NCBI GenBank assembly: GCA_965248605.1
Contig: CBDFJV010000006.1
Coordinates: 744,001-808,000 of the forward strand
Direction of reading: 5' to 3'
Origin: CAUZJF01 sp965248605
Lineage (GTDB): Bacteria; Chloroflexota; Dehalococcoidia; Lucifugimonadales; CAUZJF01
Length of the DNA stretch: 64,000 nucleotides
The notes under the pieces were generated by a model. The model was not told where the DNA came from and ran no database searches. It saw only the letters and a program-made list of their open reading frames with translations. The position numbers and the translations under genes are program-made. Shown piece by piece: positions 44,411-56,809 of this stretch. Every line of letters starts with the position of its first letter. Position 1 is the stretch's first letter.

Positions 44411-45334
44411 CTAGCCAGCCTCCGCCGGTTCGACAGCCCGGCCGCTACCGAAGAAGCGGCCGAGTTTCCGAGTCTCCCATACGATGAGCACCTGAGTCGC
44501 GACCCCGATGGAGCTATACGTCCCGGCGACCACGCCGATGGCCAGCACCCATAGGAAGACGCGTATCGTCGAGCCGCCAAAAAGCAGCAGTGCGAGAAGG
44601 GTGAACATAAGCGTAAGGCTGGTGTTCAGGGACCGGCCAAGAGTTTCGGAGATGCTCAGGTTCGCGATCTCCTCGAGGCCGCGGTTTGGGTAGAGCAGCA
44701 CGTTTTCTCTGAGACGGTCGAACACTACGATGGTGTCGTTCACGCTGTATCCGATCACGGTCAACAGCGCGATGAGGAACATAGTATTGACCTCGACGTC
44801 GAACAGCTCGCCAAGGATCGCGAAAATGCCCAGCACTATCATCGCATCGTGGACCAGGGCGACGATGGCCGCCGTGCCATATCGGAAGGGGCTCGGCACG
44901 TTTCTGAACGCCCACCAGACGTAGATGAATATTCCGACCGCCGCCGCCAGTACTGCCCAGAACGCGTTCCGTACCGTTTCGAAAGCGACGACGGGCGACA
45001 CCAGGTCGAAGGCGCGGCTTTCGACCGTGATCGGAGCCAACGCCTCCCCTAGAGGTTCGGTTATGACGCTAGCTCCGGACAGCTCCTTCGTGCGAACGAA
45101 GAAAGTCGTTTCGTCGACCCGCTGGACCACGGCATCCGGATGGCCAATGGCCGCCAGCTCGACTCGCAAGTCCTGTTGCTCGATAGGCGCCGAGAATTCC
45201 ATAGTGGTCGCCGACCCACCGGTGAAGTCGATGCCCGGCTTTACCCCGGGAGCGATGGCCAGGAAAAGAATTCCAGGAACGAGCACGACTAGCGAAATCA
45301 AGAAGAACCACGGTCTTTTGGCTACGAAGTCCAA
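44411..45334 (-). CDS. secF: Protein translocase subunit SecF
   Basis: 308 residues from TTG 45334 (AGAGG six bases upstream; the frame extends into the end of secD but without SecF-like sequence). Six TM helices: one near the N-terminus ('WFFLISLVVLVPGILFLAIA'), 'GIDFTGGSATTMEF' at the start of the periplasmic P domain, and the C-terminal RND-like bundle ('TVIGYSVNDTIVVFDRLREN', 'NTSLTLMFTLLALLLFGG'). It works with SecD to pull proteins through SecYEG using the proton gradient. secD lies 16 bp upstream. Confidence 0.94.
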   Translation of the reverse strand: MDFVAKRPWFFLISLVVLVPGILFLAIAPGVKPGIDFTGGSATTMEFSAPIEQQDLRVELAAIGHPDAVVQRVDETTFFVRTKELSGASVITEPLGEALAPITVESRAFDLVSPVVAFETVRNAFWAVLAAAVGIFIYVWWAFRNVPSPFRYGTAAIVALVHDAMIVLGIFAILGELFDVEVNTMFLIALLTVIGYSVNDTIVVFDRLRENVLLYPNRGLEEIANLSISETLGRSLNTSLTLMFTLLALLLFGGSTIRVFLWVLAIGVVAGTYSSIGVATQVLIVWETRKLGRFFGSGRAVEPAEAG

Positions 45335-45350
45335 TTCATGCCTCTTTTTG

Positions 45351-47406
<2,056 letters not shown>

Positions 47407-47414
<8 letters not shown>

Positions 47415-48906
47415 CGGCTAACCGGCCCTTCGATAGTGTGTCTACCAACTCTATTGCTTCCTCTCTGGATTCAATCTCTCCGCTGGCCTGGGCTTCGCTC
47501 ACCAGTTCCAGATAGCGACCGACGTTGGGCCCAGGGGGCATCGACAGGAACTTCATCACGTCGTCGCCATCGATCAGCTTCGAAGGCGCCCTGGTCGTTC
47601 CGTTCCCAAAGGACGCGTGAAGAATGTGGCTCGCCACCTTGCAATGCTCAGCCCACTCCTCGCGACCCAGCATCGGGCCGCGAGCGGCGAGATAGTCGGC
47701 CAGATTCAGGTAGATCGTATCGATCGCGGCGTCCCCGACGTCTCGGTAGTACCGATATTCGGCTCGGGCAGTAGGCATCTCGCTCTTCTGGGCCATCTGG
47801 CCTGGACGGAGGTGGTGTTCGATCGTTTTGCTCACAAGCTCGATCCCGCGGCGGCCAAACCTGAGACGCTTCATGATGGCCGTCGCCATCTCCGCCCCGA
47901 GGTCGGCGTGGCCAAAGAAGCGCGTGCGTCCGTCTGGCTCGATGGACTTGGTCGCGGGTTTGGCAATGTCGTGTAATAGACCGGCCAGCTTCAGCAGCGT
48001 CGACCGAGTGTGGCCGTCGCTCACTTCCTGAGCGAAATACTCTCTCTCCGACGCGAAGGTGGGCGTCAGCTCGGCAACGTGGCCGTCGTCATCGAACCGT
48101 CTATGGAGTAGCCAATCGGCGCGGTCGGCGGTCTCTATCAAATGGTCGAAGACATTCCAATAGTGTTCCTTCGGTTGCGTCACCCCTTTGGCATCCGATA
48201 GCTCTGGAATTATCTCGCACAAGAGGTCCAGGTCGTCCAGAAGCCTAAGGAAGCGTGACGGCGAAGGTGTGGCCAGGAGCTTCAGCAGCTCATCCCTGAC
48301 CCGCTCTGGCGCCACGCTGCGGATCGAATGGGCCAGTGTGCTGATCCACTGCGCGGTCTGCTCTTCAATCTCGAACCCTAGCTGCGCCGCCAGACGCGGC
48401 CCGCGAATGAGGCGCGCGGCGTCGGCGTCCAGGGACTTGCGGGACACCGCTCTGACAAGCCCCGCCCGGAGGTCCGCCTGCCCGTTGAGAGGGTCGATGA
48501 TCTCTGAAGGCGAAGCATCCGAAGCGGCTCCCAGTGGGACCGCCATCGCGTCGATGGTGAAGTCCCTCCGGCGCAGGTCTTCGTCGATTGTGCTCTCGAT
48601 CGACGTCAGGTCCACGAAACCGCCGCCATTGTCTGCGGGAACTGTGACTCTGGCAATGTCACGGTCGGCATCTAGAACAATGGCACGGCCACCGAGGAAC
48701 TCGGCGACGTGTTCGCGGACCTCACGGACGGGGCCAGACACTGCGACGTCGACGTCAGATGTGGGGCGCCCGAGAACAGCGTCCCTGACGACCCCTCCCA
48801 CCAGATAGGCGGTGCTCTCTCGGGACGCAAAGAAGCCCGCCAGTACTGCGACTAGCGGAGGGAAACTAAGAAGGCTTCGCGGTTCGGACACCTTCAGAGG
48901 AGCCAT
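47407..48906 (-). CDS. cca: CCA tRNA nucleotidyltransferase / poly(A) polymerase family with HD domain
   Basis: 499 residues from ATG 48906. Nucleotidyltransferase head: 'YLVGGVVRDAVLGRPTSDVD' (GGxxRD and DxD metal site); 'RRRDFTIDAMAV' and 'ADAARLIRGPRLAAQLGF' are the next class II blocks. The neck is followed by an HD phosphohydrolase domain ('LAGLLHDIAKPATK', 'HADLGAEMA'). It adds CCA to tRNA 3' ends, fitting a genome whose tRNAs may not encode CCA. The assignment between CCA-adding, A-adding and poly(A) enzyme is not certain. Confidence 0.9.
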
Positions 48907-48925
48907 CAACGGTTAGGCACCGGCG

Positions 48926-49426
48926 TCACCCGACGGCGACTTCGGCAGCCGCCTCCTCTGACTCGGCGTCGACCTTTTCGAGCGTCTGATGCTCTTTGAG
49001 GTGGTCGATGTACAGTATGCCGTTAAGGTGGTCGATTTCATGTTCCAGCGCCTGCGCAAGTAGCCCGTCGGACTTGAGGCGCACCAGTTTCGAGCTTCGA
49101 TCTAGCGCTTTCGCTTTCACCCAGATCGCTCTGGTGATTATCGCCTGATATCCAGGCACGCTCAGACAACCCTCCACGACGTCGCGTTCGCCTTCCTTGT
49201 GCACAATCTCGGGATTGACGTACACGCGCGGCTCCTCCTCTTCCGGGAGCTGGATCACGATCACGCGTTGAAGCGCGCCGACCTGGTTGGCTGCGAGCCC
49301 AATACCGCTAACGTCATGAAGCGTCTCGATCATGTCCTCGGCAAGGCGATGGATCGACTGATCGATCTTTCGGACTTTCTTGGCTCGCTTCCGCAGGACG
49401 ATATTGGGGAATTCGAGTATGGGCAA
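48926..49426 (-). CDS. def: Peptide deformylase
   Basis: 166 residues from TTG 49426; an extension upstream to 49483 would add residues without family likeness. The three motifs are clear: 'SGIGLAANQVG' (motif 1), 'EGCLSVPG' with the metal Cys (motif 2), and 'LEHEIDHLNG' with the HEXXH metal site (motif 3). It removes the formyl group from nascent proteins. The C-terminal tail is acidic and Ala-rich. It lies 19 bp before the cca start. Confidence 0.94.
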   Translation of the reverse strand: MPILEFPNIVLRKRAKKVRKIDQSIHRLAEDMIETLHDVSGIGLAANQVGALQRVIVIQLPEEEEPRVYVNPEIVHKEGERDVVEGCLSVPGYQAIITRAIWVKAKALDRSSKLVRLKSDGLLAQALEHEIDHLNGILYIDHLKEHQTLEKVDAESEEAAAEVAVG

Positions 49427-49851
49427 GACCGCCAACAGCCATCTCCCGTCGTAGGCAGGACGCGAAGTTTCGCATATTTGCATCGAGATTATAGCTAGCG
49501 TCGCGTTCGGCTGTAAAGGGAGATACGTGCGTCATGATGTCGGATGGACCAGTTTTTGCCTCCAACTTCAAGTACGTCGGTGCGACCTCGGGAGATGCCG
49601 CCTAGGCCCGACGATCCAAAGATTCGCCTAAAACACATGTTCGCAACGCTTGACAGGAGTACAAATGTTCGTTTATAAAGTGTTGTGACAAGGCGCCATC
49701 GGCCCGCCAAGTCGTCCGGAACACCCGTCGACGCGACCCCCAAAGCCCCCGCAGAAATACACCCCAGCGCGTCGATGGGAGGTCTCTCAAGGGAGCTATG
49801 TAACGGAGCGACTGGCGGGCCGTGTCATGTCTGGCGGTGCCGGTGTTTGCT
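49427..49851. other. Intergenic region between def and mutL
   Basis: About 425 bp between two minus-strand genes. I see no gene, terminator or repeat I could support; short frames present on the minus strand have no recognisable content. It should contain the def promoter. Confidence 0.4.
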
Positions 49852-51612
49852 TTAAGTCCGCCCGAACTCCCTCTCGAGCCGAGCGGAGCTGAGGTGGACC
49901 ATCGTGGGCCTCCCGTGAGGACAGGTGTGAGGCTGCTGGCAGGCCTCGAGCTGCCGGGCCAGCTCAGACATCTCCTCCTCGGTCAAACTCTTGCCCGCCC
50001 GGATCGCGCCATGGCACGCGATCGAGTAGGCAGCTCGTTCCTCCCATGACTCGAATCCGCCTCCGTCGGCCATCAGGTCCAGCACCTCGACGAATCCCCG
50101 GCCCGGATCGCCGCTCGACATCAGTCGGGGCACCGCCCGAAGCACATAAGAGCCGGCTCCGAAGACCTCCGCCCGGAATCCCACCTTGGTAAACAACTCC
50201 AGGTTCGACTCCATAACCTCTGTCTGGCTGGGCTCCAAGTCGACGGTGACAGGCTCCATAAGGGCTTGGGCCTCCGAGCCGTGGGACCGGCTTTCCTCCC
50301 GTACTCGTTCGAACAGCACTCGCTCGTGGGCGGCATGCTGGTCTATCAAATAGACTCCGTCAGGCCCTTCGGCGGCGATATAGGTCGTTTGCACCTGACC
50401 GAGGACACGGAGCACGGGAAGAGCGTCCATCGGCAAGACCGGCGGTCGAGGCGGACCGGTCTCGGCCGCATCCACAATGTCGTGGCTAGACGCGGCTTGG
50501 AATGAAGGAAGCATTCGGGGACCAGCGGAGCCTTTGGTTGGCGAAGTAGCTGCCAACGGCCTCGCTGGCGCGACGGACGACGCGAACGCCGATCGGCCTA
50601 GCTCCGGCACGGGCGAGACCGCAGTCAGGGTGCGCCGCACCGCCTCCTGCAGGGTCGAGAACACACGGCCCTGATGCCGGAATCGGACCTCGGTCTTTGC
50701 CGGATGGACGTTGACGTCAACCGACTCGTGGGGCACGCCGAGGTTGATAACGGCGATCGGAAACCGGCGCTCCATCATGAATCCCCGGTACGCTTCTTCC
50801 AGGGCGTAGGCCAACATTCGGTCCTGGACCCACCGCCCGTTGACGAAGATATTGATGCGGCTGCGGTTCGCCCAGTGCAGCGAAGGAGAGCCGATCATCC
50901 CAGACACCGTCACACGTTCCTCATCATCGCTGGGCTCCTGGGTCAACTCCAGCATTGCCTCGGCGGTCTCTACTCCGTAGACAGCGGAGATGGCCTCTTG
51001 GAGGTCGCCGGAGCCTGGGCTGGACAGCGGCGTTCGACCGTCCGACTCCATCTCGAAGCCGACCTCGGGAGAAGCCAGGATGTATCGAGTCAATACAGCC
51101 TGGACGCGAGATGCCTCTGTCGCTGGAGTGCGCAGGAACTTCCGCCTTGCCGGGAAACCTCGAAACAGGTGACGCACCGTGACCGACGTTCCCGGCGGCG
51201 CTCCTTGAGGCTTCGCCGACGGGTGCTTGCCGTCGGTAACCTCTACGAGCATCCCGTTTTCCGAATCTTCGGTTCTGGTCACGAACGATACGCTGGACAC
51301 CGCCGCAATGCTGGGCAGCGCCTCTCCCCGGAAGCCCAGCGTCGAAACCGACTCCAGCTCCTCGATGCTCGACAGCTTGCTGGTCGCGAACCGGCTGAAC
51401 GCCAGCTTCACTTCGTCCGCGGGGACGCCGGTCCCGTTATCGGAAACTCGTATGTACTCGATGCCGCCTGACCGAATCTCCAGCGAGACCTTGGTCGTCT
51501 TTGCATCGAGCGAATTTTCGACCAGCTCTTTCACTACCGAAGCCGGGCGTTCGATGATCTCGCCCGCGGCGATCTTGGACGATACTTCGCGAGGCAATTG
51601 GATGATGGGCAT
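49852..51612 (-). CDS. mutL: DNA mismatch repair protein MutL
   Basis: 586 residues from ATG 51612. GHKL ATPase: 'VVKELVENSLDAKTTKV', 'RVSDNGTGVPADEV', 'STLGFRGEALPSIAAVSSV', then the transducer with 'VDVNVHPAKTEVRF'. The C-terminal domain has 'DQHAAHERVLFE', matching the endonuclease motif DQHA(x)2E(x)4E, plus 'ACHGAIRAG' and 'CPHGRPT'. It should therefore nick DNA itself, as in bacteria without MutH. mutS is not in the window. It is divergent from the dehydratase gene at 51845. Confidence 0.94.
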   Translation of the reverse strand: MPIIQLPREVSSKIAAGEIIERPASVVKELVENSLDAKTTKVSLEIRSGGIEYIRVSDNGTGVPADEVKLAFSRFATSKLSSIEELESVSTLGFRGEALPSIAAVSSVSFVTRTEDSENGMLVEVTDGKHPSAKPQGAPPGTSVTVRHLFRGFPARRKFLRTPATEASRVQAVLTRYILASPEVGFEMESDGRTPLSSPGSGDLQEAISAVYGVETAEAMLELTQEPSDDEERVTVSGMIGSPSLHWANRSRINIFVNGRWVQDRMLAYALEEAYRGFMMERRFPIAVINLGVPHESVDVNVHPAKTEVRFRHQGRVFSTLQEAVRRTLTAVSPVPELGRSAFASSVAPARPLAATSPTKGSAGPRMLPSFQAASSHDIVDAAETGPPRPPVLPMDALPVLRVLGQVQTTYIAAEGPDGVYLIDQHAAHERVLFERVREESRSHGSEAQALMEPVTVDLEPSQTEVMESNLELFTKVGFRAEVFGAGSYVLRAVPRLMSSGDPGRGFVEVLDLMADGGGFESWEERAAYSIACHGAIRAGKSLTEEEMSELARQLEACQQPHTCPHGRPTMVHLSSARLEREFGRT

Positions 51613-51844
51613 ATGGAGATAGCCGTGATGCGGCGTCGCTGGAACGTTATGCAGCAGTAGGGGAGACCTGCGTGTCTGCCCAGGCACCTTGAGCTACGAG
51701 GCTAATAGTACCAGCGGTCGGTCGGGTCGAGCCACCGCGGTCGGACGGACCTCCGCCAATGCACCAGTCTTCCTCTGGCTTTTCCAGAAGGTTCTTCGTG
51801 ACGTATCCTTGTCGCTCGCAACGAACACGGACCAGGAGGTCATC

Positions 51845-52807
51845 TTGGCGGACCGACCGACTCTTCTCGACGTCATCGAGGCGAAGCGACGGATCGAACC
51901 GTACGTCGCGCGCACGCCTCTCCATCACTACCTTTCGCTGGACCAGCTCGTCGGCGCCGAGGTGCATGTGAAGCATGAGAACCACCAGCTTCTAGGCGCG
52001 TTCAAAATGCGCGGTGCGCTCAACGTCGTCGCCCAGCTGAGCGACGAAGAAAAGCAGTCAGGCGTAATCGTCGCCACGTCTGGGAATTTCGGCCAGGGCA
52101 TCGCCTACGCCGGTGGGGTCTTCGGCGTCGAAGCAAACGTGGTCGTGCCCGTCGACGCGAACCCAGGCAAGGTCGAGTCGATACGTCGGCTGGGTGCCAA
52201 CCTGATCTTCCACGGCAACAACTTCGACGACTCCAGGGAGCATGCTGAGCGGCTGGCCCAAGAAGAGGGCTACCGCTATGTCCATTCGGCCAACGAGCCG
52301 GGACTCGTTCCCGGCACTGGAACGACCGCGCTGGAGATCTTCGAGGACCTCCCCGACGTCGACGTCATCATCGTGCCCGTCGGGGGAGGAAGCGGTGTCT
52401 GTGGGGCGTGTATCGTGGCTAACGCGATTAATCCGGAGGTGGAAGTGATCGGCGTCGAGTCGGACGCCGCTCCCGCAGCGTACCTTTCCTGGAAGGAGGG
52501 CCGGATCGTCGAATCGAAGATGGAGACGGTCGCGGAAGGATTGGCCACAAGTCTTGGCTTCGAATGGACACAGGAGATAATGCGGGACCTGCTCGACGAC
52601 TTCATTCTCGTCTCGGAAGAGGAGTTGAAACGGGCGATCGTCTTGCACATCGAGCACACCCACAATCTTACGGAGCACGCCGGCGCAGCTTCCCTGGCGG
52701 CGGCGATCAAGATAGGGGACCGGCTTCAGGGCAAGAAGGTAGCGCTAGTCGTGAGCGGCGGAAACATCACTGTGGAGCAGCTGAAAGCCGCTCTGGGGTC
52801 AGCCTAG
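51845..52807 (+). CDS. Threonine/serine dehydratase-like PLP enzyme
   Basis: 320 residues from TTG 51845 with AGGAGG five bases upstream. Fold-type II PLP enzyme: the Schiff-base Lys is in 'LLGAFKMRGALN' (usually SFKxRGA), with 'VATSGNFGQGIAYAG', the PLP-phosphate loop 'VPVGGGSGVCG' and the C-terminal 'LVVSGGNI'. This matches short catabolic threonine ammonia-lyases or serine racemase-like enzymes without a regulatory ACT domain. The GAFK for SFK change and 'SGNFGQG' for 'SGNHAQG' make the exact substrate uncertain. Its 3' end overlaps pyrD convergently by 9 bp. Confidence 0.88.
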   Translation: MADRPTLLDVIEAKRRIEPYVARTPLHHYLSLDQLVGAEVHVKHENHQLLGAFKMRGALNVVAQLSDEEKQSGVIVATSGNFGQGIAYAGGVFGVEANVVVPVDANPGKVESIRRLGANLIFHGNNFDDSREHAERLAQEEGYRYVHSANEPGLVPGTGTTALEIFEDLPDVDVIIVPVGGGSGVCGACIVANAINPEVEVIGVESDAAPAAYLSWKEGRIVESKMETVAEGLATSLGFEWTQEIMRDLLDDFILVSEEELKRAIVLHIEHTHNLTEHAGAASLAAAIKIGDRLQGKKVALVVSGGNITVEQLKAALGSA

Positions 52808-53845
52808 CGTAGCCGCGCCTTCCCTGTCCATTATTCCGAGAAGCTCGCGCTTGATTCGCTTGGCGACGCTCGGTCCGCGGTATATGAGACTGGTATACAG
52901 CTGCACGGTCGCCGCGCCTGCCTTCAACGCCCTCCACGCGTCGTCGCCCGAGAAGATGCCGCCACACGCGTTGATCGAAGGCTTGTCCCCGACCTCGGAC
53001 CTGAGTTCGGCCACCATCCGCAGCGTATCGTCGAAGACGGCCTTTCCGCTGAGGCCTCCGGTCCCGGTCGACAGACGCGAGTCTTTCGTGGGCTTCGAGT
53101 TCGCCACCGTCAGCGCGTCGACGCCGGTGGCCCTGCATATCTTCGCGAGAGCCAGCGCCATGTCGCGCCCTTCGCCGGGCGCCGGCCTCACCGTTGGATA
53201 TGGCGGCATTTTCACCATCAGAGGTTTCGTTCGACTCTCGTTGATTCGCTCCATCAGCTCTCCAAGCACGGCCCGCTCATGGAATGCTCTTAGACCGGCG
53301 GTGTTTGGCGAGCTTATGTTCACCTCGACAGCGTCGGCCAGCGGCTCCAGCCGCCGGTGACACCGCACGATCTCGTCGGCGACGGTGCCGGATATGCTAA
53401 CGATGAGCGGCGTCTCGTTGCCACTGCTCCTGAACTCCTCAAGTTGACGAGCACACCAGTCCACCCCTTTGTTCGGGAAGCCCAACGCGTTGATGAGAGA
53501 CTGTTCTCGGGCGAGTCGCAGCATTCGAGGCTTCGGGTTGCCGGGCCGAGCCGACTCGGTGACGGTGCCGCACGTCAGGTAGCCGAAGCCCAGCATGGCC
53601 AGGGCCGACAGCATCTCGCAATTCTTGTCGAAGCCCGCGGCGAGTCCGATAGGGTTCTCTAGCGGGATACCGCACAGCTGGGTGCTCAGGTGGAGGTCGT
53701 CGATGCGAAAGGCAGGAGCCAGGGCGCCCCAGACGGGGCGCCGCTTCAAGGCGAACTCGGCGACCTTCTGAGCTTGCTCTGCCGGCAGACGGAAAAGGAG
53801 CGGCCTAAGCAGGTTCCTATAGAGGTCCAGGTCAACGGCCGCCAT
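52799..53845 (-). CDS. pyrD: Dihydroorotate dehydrogenase (quinone), class 2
   Basis: 348 residues. The N-terminal helical extension ('DLYRNLLRPLLFRLPAEQAQ') is the membrane-binding part of class 2 enzymes. FMN and substrate blocks: 'NPIGLAAGFDKN', 'GFGYLTCGTVT', 'NALGFPNKG', 'VEVNISSPNT' (catalytic Ser region), 'ANSKPTKDSR' and 'ACGGIFSG'. It oxidises dihydroorotate in pyrimidine synthesis, reducing quinone. No other pyr genes are next to it. Start ATG 53845. Confidence 0.94.
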   Translation of the reverse strand: MAAVDLDLYRNLLRPLLFRLPAEQAQKVAEFALKRRPVWGALAPAFRIDDLHLSTQLCGIPLENPIGLAAGFDKNCEMLSALAMLGFGYLTCGTVTESARPGNPKPRMLRLAREQSLINALGFPNKGVDWCARQLEEFRSSGNETPLIVSISGTVADEIVRCHRRLEPLADAVEVNISSPNTAGLRAFHERAVLGELMERINESRTKPLMVKMPPYPTVRPAPGEGRDMALALAKICRATGVDALTVANSKPTKDSRLSTGTGGLSGKAVFDDTLRMVAELRSEVGDKPSINACGGIFSGDDAWRALKAGAATVQLYTSLIYRGPSVAKRIKRELLGIMDREGAATLG

Positions 53846-53964
53846 TTGAGGCGATTATAGCAGCAGCCGACGGGGGTCGGGCGTCTGGAGTACCCCCCTC
53901 ACAAGAGCACAGTAGGCAAGACCCCAAAGCGCCCAGAAGAGGATGACTCGCGCCGGCGGCTAAA

Positions 53965-55332
53965 TCAGGAGCGCCCCGTTCGTCGCTCTCGCGCTGTTGG
54001 ATCGTAGACCTCTTCAGAGAAACGGCTGCTCTGAAGCTTAAGGTACTGTTTTTTCGTCATTAGAGGCTTGCTTTTGGCGGTGACCTCTTTCGCCTTCGCA
54101 GCGCCATCCACCAGAAGATCGATCACGGTCATCGCCAACGCCTTGGCGGGGTTGATCACGGCCTGCTCGTAGTCCTTTACCATATAGTCCGACCCGTGTC
54201 CGGTCCCGGTCGCTCCACCGGTGTAAGGATGGATGGCGGGAATAATGTGGCTGACGTCTCCGAGATCGGTTGAGCCACCACGTGTTCGGGTCTGTGGGTA
54301 GACCTTGCATGCTCCGTTGCCTAGAATCCGTTCGCAGTTGGCCTTGAACCCCTTCGTCATCGGCTCGTTGTTGACCATCGGCAGGTAGCCGGGGACCGTC
54401 AGGATCTCCACTTTAGCGCCCAGAGCCAGAGCCCCGGCACGCAGACACCGGTCCATTTTCGTCGCCGCGTCGGCGATGGCCTCCGGTCTGATTCCACGGA
54501 CGCGCCCTTCGTACTCGACTTCAGCGGGTATCGAATTGGCGGCCGACCCGCCGGATGTGAGGATGCCGTGGAGCCGGACGGCGTCGGCGTCCCTGAAAGT
54601 CTCACGTTGGGTGTTGATCGCATTTAGCGCTACCATGGCCGCCTGAAGCGCGTTGATCCCACGATGCGGCGAGCTCCCGGCATGGGCGGCGCTGCCGATG
54701 AATCGAACGTGCTTGGCCAGGTGACCGTTACTCGTTCCGCCGACAGAGAACTTCGACTCGGCGGGGCTGGCGGAGGTGTGGGCCATCATCACCATGTCGA
54801 CGTCGTCGAAGGCGCCCAGGCGGATGAACTCCTGCTTGCCCGAGAGCAGCCCCAGCTTGCCTTCCTGCCGCAGACCCCAGCGGTACTGGACTTCAATGAA
54901 CTCCTCGGCTGGGACGGCCATCAGGGCGATCTTGCCTGACAGCTCGGCTAGCACGTCCGGAGCCATCAGGCCCACAGCCGCGCCGAGCATCATGCCCAAC
55001 TGGGCGTGGTGGCCGCACGCGTGAGCCGCCGCGGTCACTGAATCGGCGTGGGGGTGGCCTTGCACCTTGAGGGAGTCGAGCTCGCCGATGAGCGCGACGG
55101 TCGGTCCGGAGCTGCCGCCCTTCAGATAGCCTTTGATTCCTGTCAGCGCTATCCCGTTCTCGTGCGGAATGCCGAGCTCGGCCAGGCTCTCGTGGACAAG
55201 CCTGGAGGTCTTGACTTCCCTGAAGCCCGTCTCCGGGTGGCGAAGGGCGCTCTCGGTGACCTCGACAAGCCAGTTGCGCCTGGCGTCGATCGCGGCTGCG
55301 GCGAAGTCTTTCAGCGTTTCGAGGTTTGGCAT
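53965..55332 (-). CDS. M20 family amidohydrolase A
   Basis: 455 residues of the M20D aminoacylase/IAA-amino-acid-hydrolase type. Metal-site blocks: 'ALIGELDSL', 'AAHACGHHAQLGMMLG', 'MAVPAEEFIE'. The lid domain lies in the middle ('RFIGSAAHAGSSPHRGINAL'). 'TRGGSTDLGDVSHIIPAIHP' holds the last metal-binding region. The family hydrolyses N-acyl or p-aminobenzoyl-type amides; the substrate is unknown. It is a tandem paralog of the gene at 55370, 37 bp away, so one transcription unit is likely. Confidence 0.9.
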   Translation of the reverse strand: MPNLETLKDFAAAAIDARRNWLVEVTESALRHPETGFREVKTSRLVHESLAELGIPHENGIALTGIKGYLKGGSSGPTVALIGELDSLKVQGHPHADSVTAAAHACGHHAQLGMMLGAAVGLMAPDVLAELSGKIALMAVPAEEFIEVQYRWGLRQEGKLGLLSGKQEFIRLGAFDDVDMVMMAHTSASPAESKFSVGGTSNGHLAKHVRFIGSAAHAGSSPHRGINALQAAMVALNAINTQRETFRDADAVRLHGILTSGGSAANSIPAEVEYEGRVRGIRPEAIADAATKMDRCLRAGALALGAKVEILTVPGYLPMVNNEPMTKGFKANCERILGNGACKVYPQTRTRGGSTDLGDVSHIIPAIHPYTGGATGTGHGSDYMVKDYEQAVINPAKALAMTVIDLLVDGAAKAKEVTAKSKPLMTKKQYLKLQSSRFSEEVYDPTARERRTGRS

Positions 55333-55369
55333 AGCCTATCGGAAGGTGGCCGGCTTGACCTCCTCCCCT

Positions 55370-56704
55370 TTATTCCTTATAGGTCTCTTCGCTGGCCATT
55401 CCGCGCAGTAGCGAAAGGTACTGTCCTTTGGTTAGCGAGGGACGGAACTTGCTCTTGACCTCAAGGGCCCCGCGGGCCCCGTCGGCCAGGAGGTCGACCA
55501 CGGTAGTCGCCATCGCCTTCGCGGCGGCAACGACGGCGGTGTCGTAGTCTTCGACGATATAGTCGGCTCCATGAGGTTTCCCGGTAGCCGAGGCGGCATA
55601 GGGATGAACGGCGGGCATGATCTGGGACACGTCACCCATGTCCGTAGACCCACTCCGATGTCCCATCCGAACGACCTGGTCTTGGCCGACTAGCCGTGAG
55701 GCGTTGGCTACGTAGATCTCTTCGAGTGCTTGGTCCTGCTTGATCGGCAAATAGCCCGGCAGAGTCGTCACAGATACGGAGCCGCCGACGGCCATCGCAC
55801 CCGCCCTGAGAGCGCGATCGACCTTTCCGGCGGCCGATTTGATGGCCTCGATCGAGCTGCCGCGCACGAAGGTCTCCATTCGCACGTCGGCGGGCACGGA
55901 GCTGACAGCGATTCCCCCCTGCGTGATTATCGGGTGGACGCGGATGGAGTCCTCGTCTCGGAATGTTTCGCGCTGGGCGTGGATAGCGGTCAGGGCGATG
56001 TTGGCGGCGTTCAGGGCATTGATCCCATCGTAAGGGTAGGCGCCCGCGTGGGCCGCAACGCCGGCGAACCTGATCCACTTGGCGACCATGCCATTGTTCG
56101 TCGCTCCGACGCCGAGCTTCCCCGGCATGTCGCGCTGCTCCGTATGCGTCATCATGGCCATATCGACGTCGTCGAGCGCGCCCAAGCGTATCAACTCCGC
56201 CTTGCCGCCGAGAAACTCGAGCTTGCCCTCTAAGCGCAGGCCGTTCCTATACTCGATCTCGATGTACTCCTCCGCCGGCACCGCAATCAAGGCGACCCTC
56301 CCGGCCAGGCTCTCCATCACGCCGGGCGCCTGCAGGCCCAGAGCCACTCCGAGCATGGATCCGATCTGTGCGTGATGGCCGCAGGCGTGGGCGGCGTTGG
56401 TCTCTGGGTCGTTGTGAGGGTGTCCAAGGACGATAAGCGAATCGAGCTCGCCCATGACGGCCACTGTCGGACCCGAGCTGCCGCCGCTTAGCATCCCCTT
56501 AAGGCCGGTGAGGGCGATGCCGTCGTCAAATGGCACACCGAACTCTCTGAACTTGTCGCCGACCAGTCGCGAGGTCTTTTGCTCTCTAAAGCCCGGCTCC
56601 GGTTGGTCGAGGATTTGCTTTGCGACGCCGACGACCTCGTTGGCGCGGCGGTCGATCTCGGCGACGACGGCTGATTTCAAGTCTTCTTTGCTCTTGGCTT
56701 CCAC
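55370..56704 (-). CDS. M20 family amidohydrolase B
   Basis: 444 residues from GTG 56704 (AAAGGAAC upstream; an ATG at 56758 would add 18 residues). Same blocks as its neighbour: 'AVMGELDSL', 'NAAHACGHHAQIGSMLG', 'IAVPAEEYIEIEYRNGLRLE', 'RFAGVAAHAGAYPYDGINAL', 'GSTDMGDVSQIMPAVHP'. It arose by tandem duplication with marked divergence, suggesting different substrates or a heteromeric pair. No signal peptide. Confidence 0.9.
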   Translation of the reverse strand: MEAKSKEDLKSAVVAEIDRRANEVVGVAKQILDQPEPGFREQKTSRLVGDKFREFGVPFDDGIALTGLKGMLSGGSSGPTVAVMGELDSLIVLGHPHNDPETNAAHACGHHAQIGSMLGVALGLQAPGVMESLAGRVALIAVPAEEYIEIEYRNGLRLEGKLEFLGGKAELIRLGALDDVDMAMMTHTEQRDMPGKLGVGATNNGMVAKWIRFAGVAAHAGAYPYDGINALNAANIALTAIHAQRETFRDEDSIRVHPIITQGGIAVSSVPADVRMETFVRGSSIEAIKSAAGKVDRALRAGAMAVGGSVSVTTLPGYLPIKQDQALEEIYVANASRLVGQDQVVRMGHRSGSTDMGDVSQIMPAVHPYAASATGKPHGADYIVEDYDTAVVAAAKAMATTVVDLLADGARGALEVKSKFRPSLTKGQYLSLLRGMASEETYKE

Positions 56705-56809
56705 GATCGTTCCTTTGGTAACCCTGCTGAGACGAAATTGGTCTACGCGAACCAACACCGGATTCTAGCAGAGGTGCCCCGATCGAGCCAAAATCCACGG
56801 ATTGTGGAT